From: Alphaproteobacteria bacterium
GTDB taxonomy: Bacteria > Pseudomonadota > Alphaproteobacteria > Caulobacterales > Hyphomonadaceae
DNA: 64,000 bases
Assembly (NCBI GenBank): GCA_018222605.1
Contig: JAAEZZ010000001.1
Span: forward strand, 124,001-188,000
Direction of reading: 5' to 3'
In this document: piece after piece, positions 16,436-26,713 of the stretch
How positions within the stretch are numbered: position 1 is the stretch's first letter
Layout of the letters: each line of letters starts with the position of its first letter
The notes under the pieces: model-generated
Seen by the model: only the letters and a program-made list of their open reading frames with translations
What the model was told of the DNA's origin: nothing
Databases searched by the model: none
Translations under genes and position numbers: made by a program

Positions 16436-19400
16436 ATGACCCCTGTTGACCTCCTGCAATCCCTCAGCGGGCCCGCGGCGCTATCGGGGGCTCCATTTGG
16501 TGCTGACCTCATTACCTTCGCCAAGGCGCTGGTCCAGCGTGGCGGCGTCGGGGTCTATGTTGCGCGTGACGACAAAACGGCGGCCACAGCGCGCCGGATT
16601 GCCCAATTCGCTCAGCCCAAGCTGGATCAGGTCGACCTGCCGAGCTGGGATACGCTGCCCTATGACCGCGTCAGCCCAACCGCTGGTGTAGCCGCGCGCC
16701 GTTGCGCAGCTTTGGCGCGGCTTTCCAGATACCAGCCGGAGCAGGGTGCTTTGCTGGTCGTCACGACAGCCTCATCCCTGGTTCAAAGGGTTCCGCCACT
16801 CAGCGTTCTGAAGCGTTCTTCCTTCGCTGTTAGCGTGGGGCAGTCCGTCAACCAAAAGGATCTGACAGAGTATCTGGCGGTAAACGGATACCTCCGCGCC
16901 AGCACTGTGCGCGAGCAGGGGGAGTTCGCCATTCGCGGCGGGATCATTGATATCTTCCCACCAACCGCGCCTGAACCTTACCGGCTCGATTTCTTCGGCG
17001 ATACGCTGGAGACCCTACGTACCTTCGACACTGAAACTCAGCGCTCCACGGGCGACGCCAAGAGCGTCGCGTTTGCGCCTGTCAGCGAGATTCTTTTCGA
17101 TGACGATGTGCTTGCCAGATTCCGCGAGAAGTATCTGGCCGTCTTTGGCCCTCCCTCTGGTGATCCGGCCTATGAAGCGGCCCGGGCATCCATTCGCCGG
17201 CAAGGCGTAGAGGCGTGGTTGCCGCTATTTCATGATCATATGGAAACCCTGTTCGATTATCTGGGCGAGGCACCTCTGATCGGAATGGGGCACCTGGCGG
17301 GTGAGGCAGCGTCTGAGCGGCTGGCTCAGGCAGAGGACTACCACGCCGCACGTCTGGAAGCAGGCGGGGGGGATGTCCGCCATGCGAAAGTGCTTCCGCC
17401 TGAGGCGCTTTATTTCACTCCAAAGGAACTGGAAGAACGCCTCGCAAATAACGCGACAGCGCGTTTCTATCCCGCAGAGCCGGGCGCAAATACGTTTGAC
17501 CTTCAAGGCCGCCCGGGACGGGACTTCGCGCCTGAAAGGCTGCACACCGACAGCAATATTTTCGAAGCGGCCATCGCGCACGCAAAAGCCCTTAACCGCT
17601 CGGGCCGGCCAGTTGCGTTCGCCGCATGGTCTACCGGTTCGGCGGACCGGCTGATCAATGTCATGGCAGACCATGGTCTGACCGATCTGGCGCTGGTGCA
17701 TAGTCTGGAGGCGGCCAGCAAGACAGATTTCACGGTTGTCGAAATTCCGATCGAGGCCGGATTCGAAACACCGGACTTCGCCCTTATCTCTGAAGCCGAC
17801 ATTCTCGGAGACAGGCTGGCCGCACCTCGCCGGAAGCGGAAGTCGGCGAATTTCATTTCCGATGCCGCGACACTGAATGCTGGCGATCTCGTGGTCCATA
17901 TTGATCACGGGGTAGGGCGCTATATTGGCCTGAAGACGCTGGAAGTGACCGGTGCGCCGCACGATTGCTTGCAGATCGAGTATTCCGGTGGCGACACAAT
18001 CTTCCTGCCGGTTGAGAATATTGACCTGGTGAGCCGATATGGCTCTGAAGATGATGAAAGCCAGCTGGACAAGCTCGGCGGAGCAGGCTGGCAGACACGT
18101 AAGGCAAAAGCCAAGAAGCGCATCCTGGAGATGGCGGCCGAACTGATGCACATCGCGGCTGCGCGCGAGCTCAAGCGTGCTGAAGCTGTCAATGCAGGGC
18201 AAGGGCTCTACGAAGAGTTTGCTGCGCGGTTCCCCTATGAAGAGACAGATGACCAGTTGAACGCCATTGAGGATGTCCTCAGTGATCTTGGCTCAGGCAG
18301 ACCGATGGACCGCCTCGTCTGCGGCGATGTGGGATTCGGCAAAACCGAGGTCGCCCTGCGCGCGGCGTTTGTCGCAGCGATGAGCGGCAAGCAGGTTGCC
18401 GTCATTGCGCCAACAACGCTTCTGGCGCGCCAGCACTACAAGACATTCGCCGAAAGATTTGCGGGATGGCCGCTCAATGTGCGGCCGTTGTCGCGTCTGG
18501 TTGGTCAGCGCGAAGCGGCAGAAACACGCGACGGGCTGGCAAGTGGGAGTGTTGATGTTGTTGTCGGCACGCATGCCCTCCTCACCAAGACGATTGAATT
18601 CAAGCGCCTTGGCCTCCTGATCGTCGATGAAGAGCAGCGCTTTGGCGTCAAGCACAAGGAACGCCTGAAGGAACTGAAGTCAGACGTACACGTGCTGACC
18701 TTGTCGGCGACACCTATCCCACGGACGCTTCAGATGGCGCTTACGGGCATCCGTGATTTGTCGATCATTGCGACACCGCCGGTCGACCGGCTCTCAGTCA
18801 GAACCTACATCACGGAAGAAGATACCGTGACACTCAGGGAGGCGCTGCTGCGCGAGAAGTATCGCGGCGGGCAGGCTTTCTTCGTGGCACCGCGCATTCA
18901 GGACCTGGACAAGCTGGAACGCTTCCTGTCCGACAATGTGCCCGAAGTCTCCTTCATCGTGGCGCACGGCCAGATGGCTTCCGGAGAACTCGAAGACATC
19001 ATGACTGCCTTCTATGAGGGCAAGTATGATGTTCTGCTGTCGACGACGATTGTGGAAAGCGGTCTGGATATTCCGCGCGCCAACACGCTGATCATTCACC
19101 GGGCAGACATGTTCGGTCTTGCGCAGCTTTATCAGTTGCGCGGCCGTGTGGGGCGCTCGAAGCTTCGCGCATATGCATATTTCACGACCCCCAAGGACAA
19201 AGTCATCACGGACGCCGCCGATCGCAGGCTGAAGATCCTGCAGTCACTCGATTCGCTTGGGGCCGGTTTCCAGCTGGCCAGTCATGACCTGGATATGCGC
19301 GGCTCAGGCAACTTGCTGGGGGATCAGCAATCCGGTCACGTGAAAGAAGTTGGTGTGGAGCTTTACCAGTCCATGCTGGAGGATGCCGTGAACGCGCTCA

Positions 19401-19897
19401 AGGCGGGTGCGAACGAGGACGAGGATTTTGCAGACGAGTGGTCCCCGCAGATCAATATCGGCGCGGCTGTTCTGATTCCGGAGATCTATGTTGAAGATCT
19501 CAATATCAGATTGTCGCTCTATCGCCGCCTGTCAGAAATCTCGACCGCGCAGGAGCGTGAAGCCTTTGCTGCTGAACTGATTGACCGCTTTGGGCCTTTG
19601 CCGGAAGAGACCAAGCAATTGCTGGAAGTCACCGCGATCAAGGTGCAGTGCAAGGCTCTCGGCATCAGCAAGCTGGATGCGGGTGAGAAGGGCGCAGTCT
19701 TTGCATTCCGGGATGACACGGTTCTTGATCCGGGGCGGCTGTTGGAAGTCGTCCGCAGCCGTCCGTCGACTTTGCGCATTCGCCCGGATTCAAAGCTTGT
19801 GCACTCCGGTCTGGGCGGCACACCAGAGCAGCGCCTGACACGCATACGGAGCTTCCTGAAAGAGCTGGAGGCCGCAGCGGGCCTCGTGCCCGTCTAG
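16436..19897 (+). CDS. mfd: Transcription-repair coupling factor Mfd
   Basis: 1153 aa. Removes RNA polymerase stalled at DNA lesions and recruits UvrA. Domains in order: UvrB-like N-terminal module (about 1-340), RNA polymerase interaction domain with DLVVHIDHGVGRY (about 480-492), a RecG-like helicase with Walker A GDVGFGKT (about 629-636), DEEQRFG (about 731), SATPIPRTL and QLRGRVGR, and the C-terminal UvrA-masking TRCF domain (from about 1000). Length is normal. The stop overlaps the convergent PopA-like gene by four bases. Confidence 0.97.
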   Translation: MTPVDLLQSLSGPAALSGAPFGADLITFAKALVQRGGVGVYVARDDKTAATARRIAQFAQPKLDQVDLPSWDTLPYDRVSPTAGVAARRCAALARLSRYQPEQGALLVVTTASSLVQRVPPLSVLKRSSFAVSVGQSVNQKDLTEYLAVNGYLRASTVREQGEFAIRGGIIDIFPPTAPEPYRLDFFGDTLETLRTFDTETQRSTGDAKSVAFAPVSEILFDDDVLARFREKYLAVFGPPSGDPAYEAARASIRRQGVEAWLPLFHDHMETLFDYLGEAPLIGMGHLAGEAASERLAQAEDYHAARLEAGGGDVRHAKVLPPEALYFTPKELEERLANNATARFYPAEPGANTFDLQGRPGRDFAPERLHTDSNIFEAAIAHAKALNRSGRPVAFAAWSTGSADRLINVMADHGLTDLALVHSLEAASKTDFTVVEIPIEAGFETPDFALISEADILGDRLAAPRRKRKSANFISDAATLNAGDLVVHIDHGVGRYIGLKTLEVTGAPHDCLQIEYSGGDTIFLPVENIDLVSRYGSEDDESQLDKLGGAGWQTRKAKAKKRILEMAAELMHIAAARELKRAEAVNAGQGLYEEFAARFPYEETDDQLNAIEDVLSDLGSGRPMDRLVCGDVGFGKTEVALRAAFVAAMSGKQVAVIAPTTLLARQHYKTFAERFAGWPLNVRPLSRLVGQREAAETRDGLASGSVDVVVGTHALLTKTIEFKRLGLLIVDEEQRFGVKHKERLKELKSDVHVLTLSATPIPRTLQMALTGIRDLSIIATPPVDRLSVRTYITEEDTVTLREALLREKYRGGQAFFVAPRIQDLDKLERFLSDNVPEVSFIVAHGQMASGELEDIMTAFYEGKYDVLLSTTIVESGLDIPRANTLIIHRADMFGLAQLYQLRGRVGRSKLRAYAYFTTPKDKVITDAADRRLKILQSLDSLGAGFQLASHDLDMRGSGNLLGDQQSGHVKEVGVELYQSMLEDAVNALKAGANEDEDFADEWSPQINIGAAVLIPEIYVEDLNIRLSLYRRLSEISTAQEREAFAAELIDRFGPLPEETKQLLEVTAIKVQCKALGISKLDAGEKGAVFAFRDDTVLDPGRLLEVVRSRPSTLRIRPDSKLVHSGLGGTPEQRLTRIRSFLKELEAAAGLVPV

Positions 19898-21147
19898 GCT
19901 ACGCGAAGGCGTTGGAATATGCCAGCAACCGTATTGGCCACCAATGTGCGTGCCGTATGGTAGGTGCGTTTTTCCATGATGCGCCAGCCAATCTGCGCAG
20001 CCAGTTGCGGTTCTTGTTCCTCAACCGATCTCAGGAAGCGTTCGCAGAGAGTGACTGCGCCCCGATAGGGTGTTGCCGGCATGCTGATGGCAAAGGAGTC
20101 CACTCCCAGAACGGCTGGCATGTCCGTATCGCGCAAGCTGCTTGCCAGGATTTCGCCCAGACGCTGGCGCTGTTTGAGATTAAACCGTCCGCTGTCTGAG
20201 TTTTTTACGATCAGCAGTGACAGGGGCTCTGCCCGCTGATTGGATACTTCAATCTGTTTTTCCAGATGGGCTTCGAAGTATGGCCGGGCATGTAGCTGCG
20301 TGCCAGCATCCATCACCTCGGCAGGGTAGTCCCGGGACACGTCAAACAGGTCCTGCGGAAGATATTTCCGACTGATCACATCAATATGCTCAGCAAGTTG
20401 CTTGGCTGCGGCGCCATGCTCCAGAATTTCTGAGGTCGATGCCAGTATGTTGCGCTCGGATTCATCCAGACCTTGAAGAGAATCAACCAGCGCAAAGAGT
20501 GGCACATGAGAGAAAGCTACTTCACCAGCGGAAATCCATTGCTCGAGACTGGCGCGCCCTTTCGAGGCAGGACTGATATCGAATAGAACTGCCGAGAAAC
20601 GTCGATGCTTCATATAGTCTGTCGCCGTGTGAACACTAAGCGCCGCGGTGACAGATACACCGCGCTCATTCAATGCCGCCTGAAGCGCAAGAAAACGTGT
20701 GGAGCCGTCTCCTAGGTACAGCAATTCCGGAACGACTTCTGATGGGGTGACCGGAATTGCGAGGCCAAACTCACGAGCCGTCTCGCGTCGTAAGTTCAGT
20801 TCCGTTGCCCGCGCATTACGGCGTGACAGGGCCGTCAGTCGGCCCCTCAATAGGGGGATATCCTTGTCACGCTCTACGACGAGCGCGTCAAAGAGGACGT
20901 GGCCATCAGTGTCTTCTCCGAGAATGACCAAAGGGCGCGTGACGCCTGAGCTGGAGAGGATCCGAAGAATTTCCGGATCTGCGCTTTCCAGATCGACCAG
21001 AAGCGGTTCGGAGCAGTTGCGCGATAGAGGCCTACTAGCCTTGTATGGCCGCATGCGGCCCGACCGTAGCCGTGACTGGATCATTTCCAGTCTGGGGCTT
21101 TCTGCTGCCACTTCGATAGGGGGATCCAGATAGGACAGGTCAGGCAT
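19894..21147 (-). CDS. Receiver-receiver-degenerate GGDEF protein, PopA-like
   Basis: 417 aa. Three segments are visible: a receiver-like region (about 45-130), a second receiver-like region (about 138-262) with the beta-3 sequence AVLFDIS and D190 in the phospho-acceptor place, and a GGDEF-fold domain (about 280-417) beginning TQLHARPYFEAHLEKQ. The active-site loop reads GVDSF (348-352), so cyclase activity should be lost. An RxxD inhibitory-site motif (R339-D342) lies five residues before it, exactly the canonical spacing, so c-di-GMP binding may be retained. This is the architecture of Caulobacter PopA. Identity as PopA is an inference. Confidence 0.7.
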   Translation of the reverse strand: MPDLSYLDPPIEVAAESPRLEMIQSRLRSGRMRPYKASRPLSRNCSEPLLVDLESADPEILRILSSSGVTRPLVILGEDTDGHVLFDALVVERDKDIPLLRGRLTALSRRNARATELNLRRETAREFGLAIPVTPSEVVPELLYLGDGSTRFLALQAALNERGVSVTAALSVHTATDYMKHRRFSAVLFDISPASKGRASLEQWISAGEVAFSHVPLFALVDSLQGLDESERNILASTSEILEHGAAAKQLAEHIDVISRKYLPQDLFDVSRDYPAEVMDAGTQLHARPYFEAHLEKQIEVSNQRAEPLSLLIVKNSDSGRFNLKQRQRLGEILASSLRDTDMPAVLGVDSFAISMPATPYRGAVTLCERFLRSVEEQEPQLAAQIGWRIMEKRTYHTARTLVANTVAGIFQRLRVA

Positions 21148-21213
21148 AAAGGGCGATACTCTCGTGGGGAGAAGGCGACGTTACGGTACCCCTTCCTTTT
21201 GTGGGTGCGCCGC

Positions 21214-21228
21214 TTAATGATCTGCTAA
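21214..21228 (+). promoter_or_regulatory. CtrA-like site between the PopA-like and racemase genes
   Basis: TTAA, seven bases, CTAA, one mismatch from the CtrA consensus. It lies 67 bases before the PopA-like start and 37 before the racemase start, in the only intergenic space serving both. Confidence 0.3.
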
Positions 21229-21264
21229 TCTCGAGATCAACAATGAGTAAGGGTAGGAAATATT

Positions 21265-22362
21265 ATGGGCCAAGGACCTCTTAATGGTGTTCGCATTGTG
21301 GAGTTTGCCGGAATTGGGCCGGGACCGTTTTGCGGCATGCTTTTGTCAGACCTTGGCGCAGATGTGATCCGCATAGACCGGCCGGGGGATGGTCGCCCGG
21401 GGCGGGCCGCTGACGTCATGGGCCGGGGGCGACGCTCCATCGGGCTGAACCTCAAGGACCCGGCCGATGTGGAAGTCGCGTTGAAGCTTCTGGAGAAGGC
21501 CGACGGCCTGATTGAAGGCTACCGCCCAGGCGTCATGGAACGCAATGGCCTGGGGCCCGATGATGTGCTGAAGCGTAATCCAAAGCTCGTCTATGGTCGC
21601 ATGACAGGCTGGGGCCAGCATGGTGCACTTTCCCACTCTGCAGGCCATGATCTGAACTATATCGCCATCACGGGCGCGCTGCATGCGATGGGCGATGGAG
21701 ATGGTCGCCCACGCCCACCCCTGAACCTCGTTGGCGATTATGGTGGTGGTGCGCTCTACCTTGCCATGGGCATGTTGGCCGGCATTTTGAACGTCAAGAA
21801 TGGGGGAGAAGGCCAGGTGATCGATGTGGCGATGTCCGATGGTGCCGCCTCATTGGCCACAATGTTCTACGGTATGAAAGCCGCTGGCATATGGACCGAT
21901 GATCGTGAGTCGAATCTTCTCGATGGCGGTGCGCATTTCTACGACACGTATGAGTGTGCGGATGGAAAATGGGTTTCTATCGGGTCTATCGAGCCGCAAT
22001 TCTACGCCATACTGCGTGAGAAGGCTGGCCTCACTGATACGGCATTCGACGCTCAGATGGACAAATCCAAATGGCCTGAGCTGAAGCAAAAGGTCATGGA
22101 TGTCATTAAGACCAAGACGCGGGACGAGTGGTGCGAGATCATGGAAGGCACAGACATCTGTTTTGCGCCAGTTCTCTCCATGACCGAAGCACCGGCTTAC
22201 AAGCACAATGCAGACCGCCAGACCTTCGTGGAAATCGAAGGCGTGATGCAGCCTGCGCCAGCACCGAGATTTTCTGCGACACCAGGCGCTATTCAGGGCC
22301 GACCAGCAGGGCTTGGCGAGCATACAGACGAGATTCTCAAGGATTGGGATGTGAGCCGCTAA
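21265..22362 (+). CDS. Alpha-methylacyl-CoA racemase (CaiB/BaiF family)
   Basis: 365 aa. Epimerises 2-methyl-branched acyl-CoAs. The catalytic pair of the racemase subgroup is present: H128 in GHDLNY and D158 in GDYGGG, at nearly the same numbers as in the mycobacterial enzyme. The N-terminal VRIVEFAGIGPGPFCGMLLSD block and the GRGRRSIGLNLK stretch are family-typical. The next gene starts on its stop codon (TAATG). Confidence 0.9.
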   Translation: MGQGPLNGVRIVEFAGIGPGPFCGMLLSDLGADVIRIDRPGDGRPGRAADVMGRGRRSIGLNLKDPADVEVALKLLEKADGLIEGYRPGVMERNGLGPDDVLKRNPKLVYGRMTGWGQHGALSHSAGHDLNYIAITGALHAMGDGDGRPRPPLNLVGDYGGGALYLAMGMLAGILNVKNGGEGQVIDVAMSDGAASLATMFYGMKAAGIWTDDRESNLLDGGAHFYDTYECADGKWVSIGSIEPQFYAILREKAGLTDTAFDAQMDKSKWPELKQKVMDVIKTKTRDEWCEIMEGTDICFAPVLSMTEAPAYKHNADRQTFVEIEGVMQPAPAPRFSATPGAIQGRPAGLGEHTDEILKDWDVSR

Positions 22363-23096
22363 TGAGCGCTCTGCCGGGAACTACCGGTAGGCGACGCATT
22401 TATCTGATGCGCCATGGATTTGTGGATTATACCTCCAAAGAGGTACGCGACACGCGCGATCCATCCGTGGCGCATCTGACGGAGCAGGGGGAGGCGGAAG
22501 CCCGCTCTGCTGGCGTTGCCCTGTCGGAGGTCGAGTTTGACCTTGCGATCTGCTCCGGGCTGCGCCGGACGCGCCAGACTGCAGAGATTGTGCTGGCGGA
22601 GCACCCAAATGCCCCGGCGCTCGAAGAGGATGCACGATTTGGAGAGCTTCGTTCTGGTCAATACATAGACTTCAAATCTGCAGAGCATCTGGCCGCGACG
22701 ATGACCTTCACCTTTGAGGGGGCGGGAGAGCCCGGCGCGACTTTCCTGCCAGGCGGTGAGAAGTTTTCTGAAGCCATGGTGCGTATCGAAGAAGGTTTGC
22801 ACGCATTGCTGCAGCGGCCGGACTGGGCCTGCGCGCTGGTGGTGGCGCATGAAGTGGTGAATCGCATGGTGCTTGCTTCAGTCATCGGAGCGCCGCTTGG
22901 GGCGTGTTCTGGCTTTGAGCAAGATACGGGATGCATCAACATCATCGACTTCGATCTGGTGCCAGATGATGACGGCAATGGCACACGAATTGAGCGCGGG
23001 ATGATAAAGGCCGTAAACCTCACGCCAGCCAACTATCTCAAGAATGGGATGAACTTGCGTAGTCTGGAAGCCATTTTCACGCGCGCTGAAGACTAA
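22362..23096 (+). CDS. Histidine phosphatase (phosphoglycerate-mutase-like) family protein
   Basis: 244 aa. The RHG motif (LMRHGFVD, about 16-18) gives the phosphorylated histidine; further family residues are in CSGLRRTRQTAE and the late AHEVVNR (the second catalytic histidine). Its ATG overlaps the racemase stop by one base, so the two are translationally coupled. The longer frame beginning at 22128 is only read-through of the upstream gene. Substrate unknown; a link to acyl-CoA metabolism is suggested only by the operon. Confidence 0.85.
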   Translation: MSALPGTTGRRRIYLMRHGFVDYTSKEVRDTRDPSVAHLTEQGEAEARSAGVALSEVEFDLAICSGLRRTRQTAEIVLAEHPNAPALEEDARFGELRSGQYIDFKSAEHLAATMTFTFEGAGEPGATFLPGGEKFSEAMVRIEEGLHALLQRPDWACALVVAHEVVNRMVLASVIGAPLGACSGFEQDTGCINIIDFDLVPDDDGNGTRIERGMIKAVNLTPANYLKNGMNLRSLEAIFTRAED

Positions 23097-23179
23097 AGAC
23101 CCGCAGCAAACATGAATGGCGTACAACGCACCTGCGTGCACCCGTTCAGATTGATCTGTTATTAATAATGACTGTTAGG

Positions 23180-23209
23180 CCTGAGCTTTAGGCAACTGCC
23201 TCGGGTTTT
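23180..23209 (+). terminator. Terminator-like hairpin, first of two
   Basis: CCTGAG/CTCGGG stem with a 14-base loop (containing an alternative AGGC/GCCT stem) followed by TTTT, 84 bases past the phosphatase stop. Confidence 0.45.
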
Positions 23210-23235
23210 GGTTTAACGTCCTTCTTGCTGAACTT

Positions 23236-23262
23236 GGCCGCCCCAACGGGCGGCCATTTTTC
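23236..23262 (+). terminator. Rho-independent terminator, second of two
   Basis: Perfect eight-base stem GGCCGCCC/GGGCGGCC with loop CAAC, then ATTTTT. It separates the racemase/phosphatase unit from the dipeptidase. Confidence 0.8.
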
Positions 23263-23320
23263 TTGCATCGGCGCGAACAAGCCTTAGGCTCTGGTCCGAA
23301 AACTGGAGACTATATTACAG

Positions 23321-24574
23321 ATGATCAAACATCTCGCTTTAGGCGTATCCGCCCTGGCCTTGGCTGCTTGCAGTCCATCAGCCCCGAAATCCGAACCTGT
23401 TCCAGAGGCGGAACAGGAGGCGGTAGCCACGCCTGCGGAAATTCATGAACGCCTGATTGTGCTCGATTCACACTTGGACACGCCGGCCAATTTCTCAAAG
23501 CCTGACTTTGACATCATGGCTGACAATCCCTCTAAGCTGGGGCAGGTGCAGGTAGACCTGCCAAAAATGAAGCGCGGGGGTCTGGACGGGGGTTTCTGGG
23601 TCATCTTTACGCCTCAAGGCCCGCTTGATGAGGTCTCCTATGAGGTCGCCCGGGATGCCGCCTTGCACCGGTCTGACGAGATCATTCAGATGGTCGAAGC
23701 TCATCCGGATAATTTTGAGCTGGCTTACACGGCGGATGATGCCGCACGCATCGTGGGAGAGGGCAAGCGCGTCGTCTATCAGTCCATCGAGAACAGCTAT
23801 CCACTCGGCACCGACATTTCGCTGTTGCAGACATTTTATGACAAGGGCGTGCGCCTCATCGGGCCTGTTCATTTCCGTGACAACCAGTTTGCTGATAGTG
23901 CAACCGATCTTGAGGCCAATGACTATGGCGGCCTCTCTCCGCTAGGTGAGGATCTGATTCGAGAAGCGAATCGTCTGGGAATGATGATTGATGGCTCCCA
24001 CGCATCTGATTCGACTGTGGAAGACATCATGGCCATATCAACTACGCCTATCTTCCTGTCACATACGGGCGTGCGTGCGCTCTTTGATCATCCTCGCAAC
24101 GTAACGGACGAACTGCTGAAGAAGGTCGCGGATGATGGCGGCGTGATTCATATCAATGCCTATGGCGGCTATATCGAGAATTTGGAGCCGAGCCCGGAGC
24201 GCAAAGCTGCTATCGAAGCCGTTCAGAAAGAATATAACGAGGCTTCTGAGGCTGGCCTGACGGATGAGCAAATGGCCGATTTCCGTAAGCGCTACGAGGC
24301 AATCGATGCCGAATTCCCGGCGCCTATGTCCTCATTCGACGTGTTTATGGACCAGATGCTCTATGCCCTTAAACTGGTTGGGCCAGACCATGTCGGCATG
24401 GGCGCCGACTGGGATGGTGGCGGCGGTGTTGAGGGCATGGAAGATGTTTCCTTCCTGCCGAAGGTAACGGCGCGGCTTATGGAAGAGGGCTATACCGAAG
24501 AGGATCTGGAGAAAATCTGGGGCGGTAACATGCTGCGGGTCCTGCGCGAGGTTGAAGCCGCCAAGGAGCAGTGA
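23321..24574 (+). CDS. Membrane dipeptidase (M19 family) lipoprotein
   Basis: 417 aa. Zinc dipeptidase of the renal-dipeptidase family, acting on dipeptides in the periplasm or at the membrane surface. The N-terminus MIKHLALGVSALALAACS is a lipoprotein signal with lipobox LAAC (Cys17). Family metal motifs: DSHLDTP (about 50-56), IENSYPLG, GSHASD, SHTGVRALF, and GADWDGG near the end. An Ala/Glu/Pro-rich spacer follows the lipidated cysteine. It stands alone between terminators. Confidence 0.9.
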   Translation: MIKHLALGVSALALAACSPSAPKSEPVPEAEQEAVATPAEIHERLIVLDSHLDTPANFSKPDFDIMADNPSKLGQVQVDLPKMKRGGLDGGFWVIFTPQGPLDEVSYEVARDAALHRSDEIIQMVEAHPDNFELAYTADDAARIVGEGKRVVYQSIENSYPLGTDISLLQTFYDKGVRLIGPVHFRDNQFADSATDLEANDYGGLSPLGEDLIREANRLGMMIDGSHASDSTVEDIMAISTTPIFLSHTGVRALFDHPRNVTDELLKKVADDGGVIHINAYGGYIENLEPSPERKAAIEAVQKEYNEASEAGLTDEQMADFRKRYEAIDAEFPAPMSSFDVFMDQMLYALKLVGPDHVGMGADWDGGGGVEGMEDVSFLPKVTARLMEEGYTEEDLEKIWGGNMLRVLREVEAAKEQ

Positions 24575-24582
24575 TCACAACG

Positions 24583-24606
24583 GGGCGCTGAAGAAATTCG
24601 GCGCCC
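24583..24606 (+). terminator. GAAA-tetraloop hairpin after the dipeptidase gene
   Basis: Ten-base stem GGGCGCTGAA/TTCGGCGCCC (one G:U) closed by a GAAA tetraloop, eight bases past the dipeptidase stop. No T-run follows, so it may be a transcript-end stabiliser or a weak terminator. Confidence 0.55.
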
Positions 24607-24701
24607 AATGAGGTTGATGCCTTGCAAACACCTTTCGGCCTATGTATGAGGCCCCTTTCCAATTCACGCGCATTTTCGCGCCAAACCACCGGATACCTGT
24701 C

Positions 24702-24887
24702 ATGGCAGTCCCCAAGAGTAAAAAGTCGAAGTCCCGCCGTGGCATGCGCCGCGCCCACGACCGTCTCGACATGAACACATACATTGAAGACGCAGACTCC
24801 GGTGAGCTGCGTCGCCCGCACCATGTCGATCTGAAGACCGGCATGTATCGCGGCCGTCAGGTTCTTGAACCGCGCGACGATATCTAA
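24702..24887 (+). CDS. rpmF: 50S ribosomal protein L32
   Basis: 61 aa. Starts [20 protein letters not shown], the classic L32 N-terminus. It is the alphaproteobacterial form without the four-cysteine zinc knuckle, with the C-terminal YRGRQVLE. A frame starting at 24642 adds unrelated residues and is rejected. A terminator follows. Confidence 0.97.
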   Translation: MAVPKSKKSKSRRGMRRAHDRLDMNTYIEDADSGELRRPHHVDLKTGMYRGRQVLEPRDDI

Positions 24888-26273
<1,386 letters not shown>

Positions 26274-26284
26274 GATCTCTATCA

Positions 26285-26320
26285 GACCGTGGCAGCTAGA
26301 GTGCGCTGTCACGGTCTCTT
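26285..26320 (+). terminator. Hairpin after eno, probable weak terminator
   Basis: Twelve-base stem GACCGTGGCAGC/GCTGTCACGGTC (one G:U) with an eight-base loop, followed by only TCTT. It may attenuate read-through from eno into ftsB. Confidence 0.55.
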
Positions 26321-26346
26321 AACCATAGCTGTATTAGCTATTCGGT

Positions 26347-26646
26347 ATGAAGTCGCGATTCGGGGCCGCTGGCCTTTCTCTTCTTGTGCTCTACTTTGCT
26401 TACCACGCCTTTGCGGGGGAGAAGGGGCTTGGCCGTTGGTCAGATGCTCAGATAGAGCTGGAAGACCGCAAGGCGGAACTGGCCCGGATCGAGACGGAAA
26501 TTACCCGCCTTCAGACGGATATCCGTCGCCTTACCCCAGGCTCTGTCGATCCGGACTTTGTAGAGGCAATGGCTCGCGAAAAGCTTGCTTTTGTCTACCC
26601 GAACGAGGTCGTTTTGCTCACGTCTGAACGGACCTCTGCAAATTGA
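26347..26646 (+). CDS. ftsB: Septum formation initiator FtsB
   Basis: 99 aa bitopic division protein. A short cytoplasmic N-terminus, one transmembrane helix (about 6-22) and a periplasmic coiled coil (about 35-68, heptads ELEDRKAELARIETEITRL), then the conserved EAMAREKLAFVYPNE end. FtsB joins FtsL and FtsQ in the divisome. The position between eno and pdhA is the expected one. Confidence 0.9.
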   Translation: MKSRFGAAGLSLLVLYFAYHAFAGEKGLGRWSDAQIELEDRKAELARIETEITRLQTDIRRLTPGSVDPDFVEAMAREKLAFVYPNEVVLLTSERTSAN

Positions 26647-26713
26647 CATAGTTGATCTGACTTGTCGTTGCGTATCTGCGCCTACATAAGTCGGTAAAGG
26701 GATGGAGCGATTT

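Noticed and set aside
17225-18202. 325-codon open frame opposite mfd
   Set aside because: Lies wholly inside the conserved mfd gene on the other strand; no family features.
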